From NCBI GenBank assembly GCA_903909815.1, contig CAIVXG010000024.1, forward strand, positions 52,616-116,615: DNA of 64,000 nt. The letters are read 5' to 3'. This document shows positions 34,397 to 44,278 of the stretch, in pieces. Source of the stretch: an uncultured beta proteobacterium (lineage in GTDB: Bacteria > Pseudomonadota > Gammaproteobacteria > Burkholderiales > Burkholderiaceae_C). The notes beneath the pieces are model-generated. The model worked only from the letters and a program-made list of their open reading frames with translations, ran no database searches and was not told where the DNA came from. The translations under genes and the position numbers were made by a program. How positions within the stretch are numbered: the first letter of the stretch is position 1; each line of letters opens with the position of its first letter.

Positions 34397-34960
34397 ATGG
34401 CAACGATTCAAAAGACTTCTTCACGCTACAGCCTGGGGGCGATCCTGCTGCACTGGGCGTTGGCCCTGGCGCTGCTGGGCATGTTCGTCATGGGCCTGTA
34501 CATGGCCGACCTGCCGTTCTCGCCGCAGCGCCTGAAACTCTACAACTGGCACAAATGGGCTGGCGTCAGCGTGCTGGCTTTGTCGCTGTTGCGCCTGCTC
34601 TGGCGCGTCACCCATAAGCCGCCTGAATTGCCGCCTGAAGTGGCGCGCGCCATGCCGCGCTGGCAACACCTGGCGCACAACGGCACCCACTTGGCGCTCT
34701 ACGCCCTGTTCTTTGTCGTGCCGCTGATCGGCTGGGCCTACAGCTCGGCGGCAGGTTTCACCATCGTGCTCTTTGGCGTGTTGCCGCTGCCCGATTTCGT
34801 CCCTGCCAACAACGCGCTGTCGCTGCTGATCAAGCCCTGGCACGAAGTCGGCGCCTTTGCCCTCGCTGCCCTGGTGCTGCTGCATGTGGCGGCAGCGTTG
34901 AAACACCAGTGGATCGACCGCGACGGCCTGGTCGGGCGCATGCTTCCTGGCCGCTACTGA
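34397..34960 (+). CDS. cytochrome b561 family protein (YceJ/CybB type)
   Basis: A 187-residue four-helix membrane cytochrome b. The axial-ligand region includes ILLHWALALALLG, LYNWHKWAG, HNGTHLALYAL and LLHVAAALKHQW, with heme-binding His residues in each helix. It probably passes electrons from the quinone pool to periplasmic partners. It precedes two YceI genes, the same pairing as yceJ-yceI in E. coli. I use ATG 34397 (MATIQKTSSRYS); an upstream ATG would extend into the promoter. Confidence 0.9.
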   Translation: MATIQKTSSRYSLGAILLHWALALALLGMFVMGLYMADLPFSPQRLKLYNWHKWAGVSVLALSLLRLLWRVTHKPPELPPEVARAMPRWQHLAHNGTHLALYALFFVVPLIGWAYSSAAGFTIVLFGVLPLPDFVPANNALSLLIKPWHEVGAFALAALVLLHVAAALKHQWIDRDGLVGRMLPGRY

Positions 34961-34979
34961 AACCCATCAAGGACTCGAC

Positions 34980-35555
34980 ATGAAATTTTCAAAACTCCTT
35001 TTCTCTGGCGTCATTGCGGCCACGGCCCTTGCGGCTAGCACCGGTGCCATGGCGCAACAGAAACTGCTCCCCGCACAAAGCGAAATCCTGTTCGTGAGCC
35101 AGCAAATGGGCGTGCCGGTGGAAGGGCGCTTCAAGAAGTTCGACGCGCAGATCAGCTTCGATCCGGTCAAACCGGCCAGCAGCAAGATGGCGTTCACGAT
35201 CGATCTGGCCAGCGCCACCCTGGGCGCACCTGAAAGCGATTCCGAGTTGCCCAAAGCCGCATGGTTCAACACCGCCCGGTTTCCCCAGGCCACATTCCAT
35301 TCCTCGTCGGTGAAGGCGCTGGGCGCGGGCAAATTCGAGGTCTCGGGACGACTCGGCATCAAGGGCTCGGTGCAGAACCTGGTCGTGCCCGTGGCATTGA
35401 CGCAGAGCGGCGCCATCACCACCGCCAGCGGCGCCTTCACGCTCAAGCGACTGGCCTTCAAGATTGGCGAGAACGAGTGGGCCGACACCACCATGGTGGC
35501 CGACGACGTGCAGGTCAAATTCAAGCTCAGCCTATCCGGCGTGGGCAAGTTCTAA
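34980..35555 (+). CDS. YceI-like periplasmic isoprenoid-binding protein 1
   Basis: A 191-residue protein with a signal peptide (AATALAASTGAMAQ) and a lipocalin-like YceI fold: VSQQMGVPVEGRFKKFDAQISFDP, FNTARFPQATFHSS and GKFEVSGRLGIKG are typical. YceI proteins bind polyisoprenoids such as ubiquinone-like molecules. Here it lacks the HTYATFEIGHFG opening of its neighbour and is somewhat divergent. It is cotranscribed with cytochrome b561, 19 bases upstream. Confidence 0.85.
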   Translation: MKFSKLLFSGVIAATALAASTGAMAQQKLLPAQSEILFVSQQMGVPVEGRFKKFDAQISFDPVKPASSKMAFTIDLASATLGAPESDSELPKAAWFNTARFPQATFHSSSVKALGAGKFEVSGRLGIKGSVQNLVVPVALTQSGAITTASGAFTLKRLAFKIGENEWADTTMVADDVQVKFKLSLSGVGKF

Positions 35556-35600
35556 GTTTCCCCAACCCTTTCCCTCAACCACATCTTTTGGAGTTTTTTC

Positions 35601-36176
35601 ATGCGCAAATCCCTCATGGCCCTCGCCGCTGTCGCCAGCCTGGCCGCCGGCGCGGCTCAAGCCGAATCAGCCGCCTACGCGATCGACCCCACGCATACCT
35701 ATGCGACGTTCGAGATCGGCCACTTTGGCACCAGCACCAACCGTGGCCGCTTTGACCGCAAGGAAGGGACGATCCGGTTCGACCGTGCCGGCAAGACGGG
35801 CAAGGTGGACGTGACTATCGATGTCACCTCGATCAACACCGGCTTCGAGGCCTTCAACAAGCACTTGCAAAGCGCGGACCTGTTCGATGCCGCCAAGTAC
35901 CCTACGGCCAAATTCTCGTCCGACAAGTTCAGCTTCAACGGTGACAAGGTGAGCGTGATCACGGGCACGCTGACGCTGCTGGGCAAGACCCTGCCGGTGA
36001 CGCTCAAGGCGACCGAGTTCAATTGCTATCAAAACCCCATGAACAAGAAGGAAGTGTGCGGCGGCGATTTTGAAACCACCATCGATCGCACCCAGTGGGG
36101 CATGAACTACGGCATCGACTGGGGCTTCCCGAAAGACGTGCGCCTGATCGTGCAGGTTGAAGCAACCAAGCTTTAA
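35601..36176 (+). CDS. yceI: YceI-like periplasmic isoprenoid-binding protein 2
   Basis: A 191-residue canonical YceI protein: signal peptide ending SLAAGAAQA, then YAIDPTHTYATFEIGHFG, SINTGFEAFNKHLQSADLF, YPTAKFSSDKF and a CysCys-containing loop (FNCYQNPMNKKEVCGGDF). A second copy next to a divergent paralogue suggests an old tandem duplication. It ends the operon, 33 bases from the convergent E2 gene. Confidence 0.88.
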   Translation: MRKSLMALAAVASLAAGAAQAESAAYAIDPTHTYATFEIGHFGTSTNRGRFDRKEGTIRFDRAGKTGKVDVTIDVTSINTGFEAFNKHLQSADLFDAAKYPTAKFSSDKFSFNGDKVSVITGTLTLLGKTLPVTLKATEFNCYQNPMNKKEVCGGDFETTIDRTQWGMNYGIDWGFPKDVRLIVQVEATKL

Positions 36177-36209
36177 GACCTCGAGCGTTCGCCGGACCGC
36201 GCCCGCGAA

Positions 36210-37574
36210 CTATTCGACAAACAGCGTGGCAGGCACTTCCAGGTAGCTGCGCACGGATTGGATGAACCTCGCTGCATCCAGACCGTCGACCACGCGATGA
36301 TCGAATGAGGACGACAGGTTCATCATCTGGCGCACCACGACCGCGCCGCGCAGCACCACCGGGCGCGCGACCATGCGGTTCACCCCCACGATCGCCACCT
36401 CCGGGTGGTTGATGACGGGCGTGGAGACTATGCCTCCCAACGCGCCCAGACTGGTGAGCGTGATGGTGGAGCCGCTGAGCTCTGCGCGCGTGGCCTTGCC
36501 CGATCTTGCGACCTCGGCCAGGCGCGAAATTTCGGCCGCGCACGACCACAGATCGTGCACCTCGGCATGGCGTAGCACCGGCACCATGAGACCATTGTCG
36601 GTCTGCGTGGCCACGCCCAGATGGACTGCGCCGTAGCGCGTGACCACCCCCACATCGTCGTCAAAGCGCGCGTTGATCTGTGGGAATTCGCGCAAGGCCA
36701 GCACCATGGCACGCGCCAATAACGGCAGAACCGTGAGGCGCCCGCGCTCTTTCCCATGCTGCGCGTTGAGGCGCTCGCGCAGATTCTCCAGCTCCGTCAT
36801 GTCCAGCTCTTCGACGTAGGTGAAGTGCGGGATGCGGCGCTTGGCGTCCTGCATCTTGAGCGCGATGCGACGGCGCAGCCCTATGACCGGAATGGCTTGC
36901 TCAGTCTGCACTTCGTCACCCATCGGCGCTCGTGCGGGAGCTGCCTGCGCCGACTTTGGCGGCGCACTCGGATGCGACTTGGCGTAGGCGTCCAGATCGG
37001 CGTGCATCACGCGGCCACCGCTGCCTGTGGCTGGAACCTGTTCCATGTCAATGCCCAGCTCCCAGGCGCGCCGGCGCACTGTGGGAGACGCGATGGGGCG
37101 TTCACCACTCACGCGCGGCGCGTTCGCAGACGCCCGCACATCGTCATTGCGAGGAGCAACGCGACGGGTTGCCGCAGCGACTTCGCGCTTCGCAATGACG
37201 GCTTCGGTGCGGGGCACCGAATCCATGGATTCCCGCGCTTCGCTCGCAATGACGGATGATGTCGGTTGTTGCGGCACGGCGCTGGGCGTGACCACCGGCG
37301 AGGTCAAAGCGTCCTCCTTCACGTTGCCCGCCCCCACCACTTCCAGCCGTATCAGTTCGCCGCCCACGGCCACAGTCTCACCCACAGCGCCGCTCAGCGA
37401 AAGTATCTTTCCCGACACCGGAGAAGGAATCTCCACCGTCGCCTTGTCCGTCATGACGTCGGCCAGCACCTGGTCCATGGTCACGCTGTCGCCCACCTGC
37501 ACGTGCCAGGCCACGAGTTCCACTTCGGCAATGCCTTCGCCGATGTCCGGCGTCTTGATGATGTAAATGCCCAT
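36210..37574 (-). CDS. bkdB: branched-chain 2-oxoacid dehydrogenase E2 (dihydrolipoyl acyltransferase)
   Basis: A 454-residue E2 subunit: one lipoyl domain (Lys44 in MTDKATVEIPS), a linker, the E1/E3-binding domain (about 156-192, SPTVRRRAWELGIDMEQVPATGSGG) and the acyltransferase domain with active-site His426 and Asp430 in DHRVVDG. It transfers the acyl group to CoA in degradation of branched-chain 2-oxoacids. The linker residues 107-145 are encoded by a REP-like repeat, without disturbing the frame. The start ATG 37574 (MGIYIIKTPDIGEG) is six bases past the E1 beta stop. No E3 gene is next to it. Confidence 0.92.
   Translation of the reverse strand: MGIYIIKTPDIGEGIAEVELVAWHVQVGDSVTMDQVLADVMTDKATVEIPSPVSGKILSLSGAVGETVAVGGELIRLEVVGAGNVKEDALTSPVVTPSAVPQQPTSSVIASEARESMDSVPRTEAVIAKREVAAATRRVAPRNDDVRASANAPRVSGERPIASPTVRRRAWELGIDMEQVPATGSGGRVMHADLDAYAKSHPSAPPKSAQAAPARAPMGDEVQTEQAIPVIGLRRRIALKMQDAKRRIPHFTYVEELDMTELENLRERLNAQHGKERGRLTVLPLLARAMVLALREFPQINARFDDDVGVVTRYGAVHLGVATQTDNGLMVPVLRHAEVHDLWSCAAEISRLAEVARSGKATRAELSGSTITLTSLGALGGIVSTPVINHPEVAIVGVNRMVARPVVLRGAVVVRQMMNLSSSFDHRVVDGLDAARFIQSVRSYLEVPATLFVE
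37142..37254. repeat. REP-like palindromic elements inside the E2 coding sequence
   Basis: CGTCATTGCGAGGAGCAACG begins an element whose far end is GCGCTTCGCAATGACG (37142-37200); a second half, GAATCCATGGATTCC followed by CGCTTCGCTCGCAATGACG, runs to 37254. These are the same sequence blocks as in the intergenic elements at 23056 and 24371. On the minus strand they are translated in frame as residues 107-145 of the E2 linker (SVIASEARESMDSV and VIAKREVAAATRRVAPRNDD). Confidence 0.85.
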
Positions 37575-37579
37575 GGTGA

Positions 37580-38614
37580 TCAAGCCTCCATCGCTTTGAG
37601 CAGGGCCGCGCCCACGCGCGCCGGCCCTGGGAAGTAGGTCCACTCCTGGGCGTGCGGATAAGGTGTGTCCCAGCCCGTGACGCGTTCGATCGGCGACTCC
37701 AGGTGGTAGAAGCAATGCTCCTGCACCAGAGAGGTCAGCTCGGCGCCAAAGCCGCAGGTTCGTGTCGCTTCATGCACGACGACGCAGCGCCGCGTCTTCT
37801 TCACAGAAGCGACGATGCTGTCCAGGTCCAGCGGCCACAGGCTGCGCAGGTCGATGATTTCGGCGTCGACGCCGGTTTCGCGTGCGGCCGCCTCGGCCAC
37901 GAACACCATGGTGCCGTAGGCCAGCACCGTCACCTGTGTGCCCGAGCGGAACACCGACGCTTTTTCCAGCGGCACCGTGTAATAGCCTTCCGGCACTTCT
38001 CCCATCGCGTGTTTGGACCACGGAACGACCGGGGTCTCGTGGTGCCCGTCAAAGGGGCCGTTGTACAAGCGCTTGGGCTCCAGGAAGATCACCGGGTCGT
38101 CGTTCTCAATGGATGCGATCAGCAAACCCTTGGCGTCGTACGGGTTGGACGGCATCACTGTGCGCAGGCCGCAGACCTGGGTGAACAGCGCCTCCGGGCT
38201 CTGGCTGTGCGTCTGTCCGCCATAGATGCCGCCGCCGCAGGGCATGCGTATCGTGAGCGGCGCGATGAACTCGCCGCCAGAGCGGTAGCGCAGGCGCGCC
38301 GCCTCCGACACGATTTGGTCCGAGGCCGGATAGAAGTAGTCGGCGAACTGGATTTCCGGCACCGGGCGCAAGCCGTAGGCGCCCATGCCCACGGCTGCTC
38401 CGACGATGCCGCCCTCGGAGATCGGCGCGTCGAATACGCGCGAGCTGCCGTACTTCTTCTGCAGTCCCTCGGTACAGCGGAACACGCCACCGAAGTAACC
38501 CACGTCCTGGCCGAAGATCACGACGTTGGGGTCGCGCTCCAGCATCACGTCCATGGCCGACCTTAGCGCCTGGATCATGCTCATGGGTGTGGTCTTGTTG
38601 TTGTTCGCGTCCAT
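37580..38614 (-). CDS. bkdA2: branched-chain 2-oxoacid dehydrogenase E1 beta subunit
   Basis: A 344-residue thiamine-diphosphate enzyme subunit. DPNVVIFGQDVGYFGGVFRC, the conserved SEGGIVGAAVGMGAYGLRP and PCGGGIYGGQTHSQSPEA match E1 beta of the branched-chain complex, with the C-terminal transketolase domain (ATRTCGFGAEL, TGWDTPYPHAQEW). ATG 38614 follows the E1 alpha stop by two bases. Assignment to branched-chain rather than pyruvate substrates rests on the similarity of E1 alpha and E1 beta to BkdA proteins. Confidence 0.9.
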   Translation of the reverse strand: MDANNNKTTPMSMIQALRSAMDVMLERDPNVVIFGQDVGYFGGVFRCTEGLQKKYGSSRVFDAPISEGGIVGAAVGMGAYGLRPVPEIQFADYFYPASDQIVSEAARLRYRSGGEFIAPLTIRMPCGGGIYGGQTHSQSPEALFTQVCGLRTVMPSNPYDAKGLLIASIENDDPVIFLEPKRLYNGPFDGHHETPVVPWSKHAMGEVPEGYYTVPLEKASVFRSGTQVTVLAYGTMVFVAEAAARETGVDAEIIDLRSLWPLDLDSIVASVKKTRRCVVVHEATRTCGFGAELTSLVQEHCFYHLESPIERVTGWDTPYPHAQEWTYFPGPARVGAALLKAMEA

Positions 38615-38616
38615 GT

Positions 38617-39900
<1,284 letters not shown>

Positions 39901-40004
39901 CTAAGGTCAGAGTGCAACGGGTAGCTGTGCTCGGACCGGCATTTGCGGTGCCGTCGCGGGATTGCCACGCGTCACTCGCCCGTTGATCCTACCGGATTTT
40001 GACG

Positions 40005-41540
40005 CTACTGAAACGCCACTTCGGCAAAACTGCGCAGCTTGCGGCTGTGCAGTTGTTCTATGCCCTGCTGGCGCAGCAGTTCCACCGCACGCATCCCGAT
40101 GCGCAGGTGCTGGTCCACGCGCTCGCGGTAAAACTGGTTGGCCATGCCAGGCAGCTTGATCTCGCCGTGCAGCGGCTTGTCGCTCACGCACAAAAGCGTG
40201 CCGTAGGGGACGCGAAAGCGAAAGCCGTTGGCCGCGATGGTGGCGCTCTCCATGTCCAGTGCCACCGCCCGGCTCTGGCTAAAACGGCGTTGCGGCGTGG
40301 AGCGCACATTCGCCGTGGGCAGAAGTTCCCAGTTGCGGTTGTCGGTGGAGGCCACGGTGCCGGTGCGCATGATGCTTTTCAGGGCTGCGCCCTTGAGTTG
40401 CGTGACGTCGGCCACGGCGCTCTCCAGCGCCACCTGGATTTCTGCCAGCGCCGGAATCGGCACCCAAAGCGGCAGTTCTTCGTCCAGCACGTGGTCTTCG
40501 CGCACATAGCCGTGCGCCAGCACGTAGTCGCCGAGTTGCTGCGTGGTGCGCAGGCCCGCGCAGTGCCCCAGCATGATCCAGGCGTAGGGGCGCAATACGG
40601 CGATGTGGTCGGTGATGTTCTTGGCGTTGGCCGGTCCCACACCGATGTTCACCATGCTGATGCCGGATCGGTCGGCGCGCACCAGATGGTAGGCTGGCAT
40701 CTGCGGCAGGCGCGGCGGCGCCACGCCTCTGGCATCTTCTGCATGGGCGGAGGATCCGGCGCGCCGGGTCACCACGTTGCCAGGTTCCACGAACGCGATG
40801 TATTCGCTGTCCGGATCGGTCATGGCCTCACGCCCGAGGCGCACGAACTCGTCGATGTAGAACTGGTAGTTGGTGAACAGCACGAAGTTCTGGAACCACT
40901 CGGGCACGGTGCCGGTGTAGTGGCGTAGCCGGTGCAGTGAATAGTCCACGCGCGGCGCGGTGAACAGCGCCAGCGGCAGCGCCTCGCCAGCGCGCGGCTC
41001 GAACGTCCCGTTGGCAATGCCGTCGTCCATGGCAGTGAGGTCGGGCAGGTCGAACACGTCGCGCATCAAGGCGCGGCGCTGGGCATCCATCTCGCCTTCC
41101 ACATGATCGTGCTCGCTGAAGGCAAAGTGCACCGGAATGGGTTGGGTGCTGGTGCCCACTTCCAGTTCCACGCCGTGGTTTTGCACCAGCAACTGGAACT
41201 GCTCCAGGTAGTAATGGCCAAACAGGTCGGGCCGCGTGAGCGTGGTTTCGTAGTGGCCGGGTCCGGCGACAAAGCCGTAGCTCAGGCGCGCCAGATCGGA
41301 GGCGCCCAGGCGCGCGACAGTATCGGTATGCACGCGCACAAACGGGTAGCAGGCGCGAACTTTCTGCACCGTGGGTCGAGCCCCCGGCGCGCTGGCGCCC
41401 AAGCCATCGCCTGAAACGAAGCGCTGCATAGCGCTGCGCAGGTGTGCCAGGCTGGCGGTGTAGATGCGTTGCACCTGTGCCAAAGCGGCAGCGGGGTCGG
41501 TGTGTCGGGTGGGGGCGATGAAGTGGGGCAGGTGTGGCAT
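40005..41540 (-). CDS. amn: AMP nucleosidase
   Basis: A 511-residue Amn-type enzyme hydrolysing AMP to adenine and ribose 5-phosphate. The long N-terminal regulatory domain (YPFVRVHTD, YGFVAGPGHYETTLTRPDLF) is followed by the nucleoside-phosphorylase-like catalytic domain with ISMVNIGVGPANAKNITDH and DMESATIAANGFRFRVPYG. Length and domain order match the family. It lies upstream of bkdA1 in the same direction with 146 bases between them and may be an independent unit. Confidence 0.93.
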   Translation of the reverse strand: MPHLPHFIAPTRHTDPAAALAQVQRIYTASLAHLRSAMQRFVSGDGLGASAPGARPTVQKVRACYPFVRVHTDTVARLGASDLARLSYGFVAGPGHYETTLTRPDLFGHYYLEQFQLLVQNHGVELEVGTSTQPIPVHFAFSEHDHVEGEMDAQRRALMRDVFDLPDLTAMDDGIANGTFEPRAGEALPLALFTAPRVDYSLHRLRHYTGTVPEWFQNFVLFTNYQFYIDEFVRLGREAMTDPDSEYIAFVEPGNVVTRRAGSSAHAEDARGVAPPRLPQMPAYHLVRADRSGISMVNIGVGPANAKNITDHIAVLRPYAWIMLGHCAGLRTTQQLGDYVLAHGYVREDHVLDEELPLWVPIPALAEIQVALESAVADVTQLKGAALKSIMRTGTVASTDNRNWELLPTANVRSTPQRRFSQSRAVALDMESATIAANGFRFRVPYGTLLCVSDKPLHGEIKLPGMANQFYRERVDQHLRIGMRAVELLRQQGIEQLHSRKLRSFAEVAFQ

Positions 41541-41607
41541 GGGAGGATTGTGCTACGGGCTCTGCGCCAGCCCTGGGGCGTCAGAGGGGCCTCGCCAAAA
41601 TGACACG

Positions 41608-41635
41608 CGAGGGCAGCGGTCTGAGTCTGCCCTCG
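41608..41635 (-). terminator. terminator of the DUF4148 gene
   Basis: CGAGGGCAG (41608-41616) and CTGCCCTCG (41627-41635) form a perfect 9-base stem. On the minus strand it lies just past the stop of the DUF4148 gene and is followed after a few bases by CATTTTGG. The U-run is short, so strength is uncertain. Confidence 0.6.
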
Positions 41636-41643
41636 GCGGGTTC

Positions 41644-42021
41644 TTAGCCGCGGAAGTCGTCGGTGTTTTTCTTGGTCGAGACGATCGCTTCGGCCCGAAC
41701 ATCAGCGCGGCTGCGGGGTGCAACGGAGGCGTCTAGCACGGCGGGTGCAACGTCTTGTTCATTCACGCGGTACTGAACACCCGGCTTCTGTGCGGCCTGG
41801 TATTCGGCCATGACGGCGGCACGGGTCAGCGCGCTGGGGGCCGACTTGGCCTTCATTACACCGCGGTCGTTGACGGGAAGCAGCGTGCCGTCGGCTACGG
41901 CTTGAAGCACGCTGGCGCGTACCTGTTCGCGGCTCAGTGCGTTGCCTTCAGCGGCAAAACTGGTGCTGGTGGCGAGGCCCAGAGCAAGAACGAGGGCGGT
42001 GGTGGCATAGTTGGTCTTCAT
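41644..42021 (-). CDS. DUF4148 family periplasmic protein
   Basis: A 125-residue small exported protein: signal peptide LVLALGLATSTSFAAEG, then LSREQVRASVLQAVADGTL and LTRAAVMAEYQAAQ, the DUF4148 pattern common in Burkholderiales, often in many paralogues. Function unknown. I start at ATG 42021 because AAGGAAAAC precedes it; the ATG five codons earlier lacks a ribosome site. Confidence 0.85.
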   Translation of the reverse strand: MKTNYATTALVLALGLATSTSFAAEGNALSREQVRASVLQAVADGTLLPVNDRGVMKAKSAPSALTRAAVMAEYQAAQKPGVQYRVNEQDVAPAVLDASVAPRSRADVRAEAIVSTKKNTDDFRG

Positions 42022-42230
42022 GATGTTTTCCTTCAATAAAGTTTAGATTTCCGGGCAGGTCGGGCTCATCGTTCCCGTCTTGTCCAGCCTCGGTGAGTCG
42101 TTGTTGACAGGTGGCTCATCGATGGGGTGAACTTTAATGTTGCACAGATAAAAGATAAATACCATTCAAAGCCATCATCTATTGTTGATAGTGAAATAAT
42201 TAAGTCCTTGAATCATTCGAAAGTCGCCAC

Positions 42231-43151
42231 ATGGACCGATTGCTGTCGATGCGTGTTTTCCAGCGGGTGCTGGACGAGGGTGGCTTCGCCGCCGCTGCCA
42301 GGGCACTGGACATGTCGCCCGCAGGCGTCACGCGCCTGGTCGCCGACCTGGAGGATCATCTGGGTGCGCGACTGCTGCAACGCACCACGCGCCGGCTGTC
42401 GCTGACCGAGGCTGGAGCCGCCTATCTGGCCCGCATTCGCCACATCCTGCAGGACATTGATGAAGCCGACGCCGTGGCCATGGCGCACACGCAGACCATG
42501 TCGGGCACACTGCGGGTGCTGGCGCCCCCGGTGCTGGCGGTTCACATTCTGGCGCCGCTGGTGGCGGGCTTTCGCAGCCGCTTTCCGCTGGTGTTGCTGG
42601 ACATCGACGTTGATGCACCGCTGGAGCCGCCGATCGAGGACTACGACATCACACTCATGGGAGCGGACGCTAGCTTTGATGCCAACGTGATTGCTCGCCC
42701 CATCATTACCAGCCATGCCGTGCTGGTGGCGTCACCCGCCTACCTGGCAACCCGACCGGTGCCGACGCAGCCGCAGGATCTGCCGCAGCACGACTGCCTG
42801 CGTTTGAAGCAGCAGGGCAGCAAACCGCGACTCTGGCACCTCATCGATGCCGCCGACGCCGAGCACACGGTCGACATCGCTGTGTTGCCGGTGCTATGGG
42901 CCAATCACACCGACACCTTGCTGCGCGCGACACTGGACGGCGCTGGCATCAGCGCACAGCCGGTGGATCTGGTGGCGAGCGACTTGGCGCAGGGCCGCTT
43001 GCTGCGCGTGCTGGCGCCCTGGATCACCGGGCACTTCACACTCTATGCCGCTTTGCCCAGCCGAAAATTTATGCCGCAGCGAACCCGGGCGTTTCTGGAA
43101 TATCTGACCGAGCAAACGCGCGCCAGCGTCGCGCGCGTATTTCCGAGTTAG
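42231..43151 (+). CDS. LysR family transcriptional regulator (CrgA-like)
   Basis: A 306-residue LysR regulator. The N-terminal winged helix contains GGFAAAARALDMSPAGVTRLV and LEDHLGARLLQRTTRRLSLTEAG; the rest is the periplasmic-binding-like effector domain. Divergent from the DUF4148 gene and convergent with a Bug binding protein. The upstream region has an AT-rich stretch with CTATTGTTGATAG, a possible autoregulatory site. Target genes cannot be named. Confidence 0.9.
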   Translation: MDRLLSMRVFQRVLDEGGFAAAARALDMSPAGVTRLVADLEDHLGARLLQRTTRRLSLTEAGAAYLARIRHILQDIDEADAVAMAHTQTMSGTLRVLAPPVLAVHILAPLVAGFRSRFPLVLLDIDVDAPLEPPIEDYDITLMGADASFDANVIARPIITSHAVLVASPAYLATRPVPTQPQDLPQHDCLRLKQQGSKPRLWHLIDAADAEHTVDIAVLPVLWANHTDTLLRATLDGAGISAQPVDLVASDLAQGRLLRVLAPWITGHFTLYAALPSRKFMPQRTRAFLEYLTEQTRASVARVFPS

Positions 43152-43165
43152 CCAGTCGACGAAGT

Positions 43166-44185
43166 TCAGTCCAGGCTGGCGCCCGAGTCACGCACCACCT
43201 TGCCCCACTTCACCCCTTCGGTCAGGATGAAGGCTGCGAACTGTTCGGGCGTTTCGCTGTAGACTTCGGCGCCCTGATCGCTGATCCGCTTGCGCACGTC
43301 GGGCTGTGCCAGCACCTTGACGATGGCGGCGTTGAGCTTGGCGATCACCGCCGCTGGCGTACCCGCCGGCGCCAACAGACCGAACCATGAGGTGGCTTCA
43401 TAGCCAGGCAGTCCGGATTCGGCGAGGGTGGGCACGTCGGGCAGTTCCGGTGAGCGCTTGGCCGTGGTGATCGCCAGCGGCCGCAGCTTGCCCGAGCGCA
43501 CATGCGCAATGACGGAGGGCAGGTTGTCGAACATGATGCCTACCTGGTTGCCCAGCAGGTCGGTCAAGGCCGGCGCGCTGCCCTTGTACGGCACGTGCAC
43601 CATCTGCACCTTGGCCATGGTTTTGAAGAGCTCACCCGAGAGGTGGATCGAAGTGCCGTTGCCGGAAGAAGCGAAGTTGACCTTGCCCGGATTCGCGCGG
43701 GCGTAGGCGATGAGTTCGGCCACGCTCTTGAAGGGCTGGGTCGGGTTCGCCACCAGCAAATTGGGCACGTTGGCGACGCGGGTGATGGGTGCGAAATCCT
43801 TGATCGGATCGAACGGCATCTTCTTGTACAGGCTGGCGTTGATGGCCTGTGTTCCCACCGTTCCCATGAACAGCGTGTAGCCATCGGGCGCCGCCTTGGA
43901 TGCCACTTGACCACCGATGTTGCCACCAGCACCGGCACGGTTTTCTATCACCACGGGCTGGCCGAACTCTGTGCTCAGGCCCTGGCCCACGATGCGCGCC
44001 AGGATGTCGGTGGTGCCGCCGGGCGTGAACGGCACGATGATGGACAGGGGTTTGCCTGGAAAGCTTGCCTGCGCGGCCACCGTGGCGGGCAGACACAGGC
44101 CCCAGCCCAGTGCCGCGACCAGGACCAGCAGCCTCCTGGGGACGTCACGGCAAGTCGGAGCGGAGCAGCGAAAAACAGGAGACAT
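43166..44185 (-). CDS. Bug/TctC family tripartite tricarboxylate binding protein 1
   Basis: A 339-residue periplasmic binding protein: signal peptide [22 protein letters not shown], then [20 protein letters not shown] and [25 protein letters not shown], the family's ligand-loop motifs. The start ATG 44185 has GGGAAGAG upstream. No tctA/tctB permease is adjacent; orphan Bug proteins are abundant in Burkholderiales. The ligand, probably an organic acid, is unknown. It lies downstream of phnX, but 93 bases separate the genes. Confidence 0.88.
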   Translation of the reverse strand: MSPVFRCSAPTCRDVPRRLLVLVAALGWGLCLPATVAAQASFPGKPLSIIVPFTPGGTTDILARIVGQGLSTEFGQPVVIENRAGAGGNIGGQVASKAAPDGYTLFMGTVGTQAINASLYKKMPFDPIKDFAPITRVANVPNLLVANPTQPFKSVAELIAYARANPGKVNFASSGNGTSIHLSGELFKTMAKVQMVHVPYKGSAPALTDLLGNQVGIMFDNLPSVIAHVRSGKLRPLAITTAKRSPELPDVPTLAESGLPGYEATSWFGLLAPAGTPAAVIAKLNAAIVKVLAQPDVRKRISDQGAEVYSETPEQFAAFILTEGVKWGKVVRDSGASLD

Positions 44186-44278
44186 GATCTCTTCCCTCAC
44201 GAAACGTTGAAGTACCCGGACCACGCTGGCCTGGGCGGCTGATTTTGCAGTCATCGCCTGCCTGTGCCAACTTTCAGT

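Noticed and set aside
42170..42200. CTATTGTTGATAG as a defined LysR operator
   Set aside because: Only four bases at each side are inverted and the T-N11-A form is loose. Mentioned in the LysR entry but not listed as a site.
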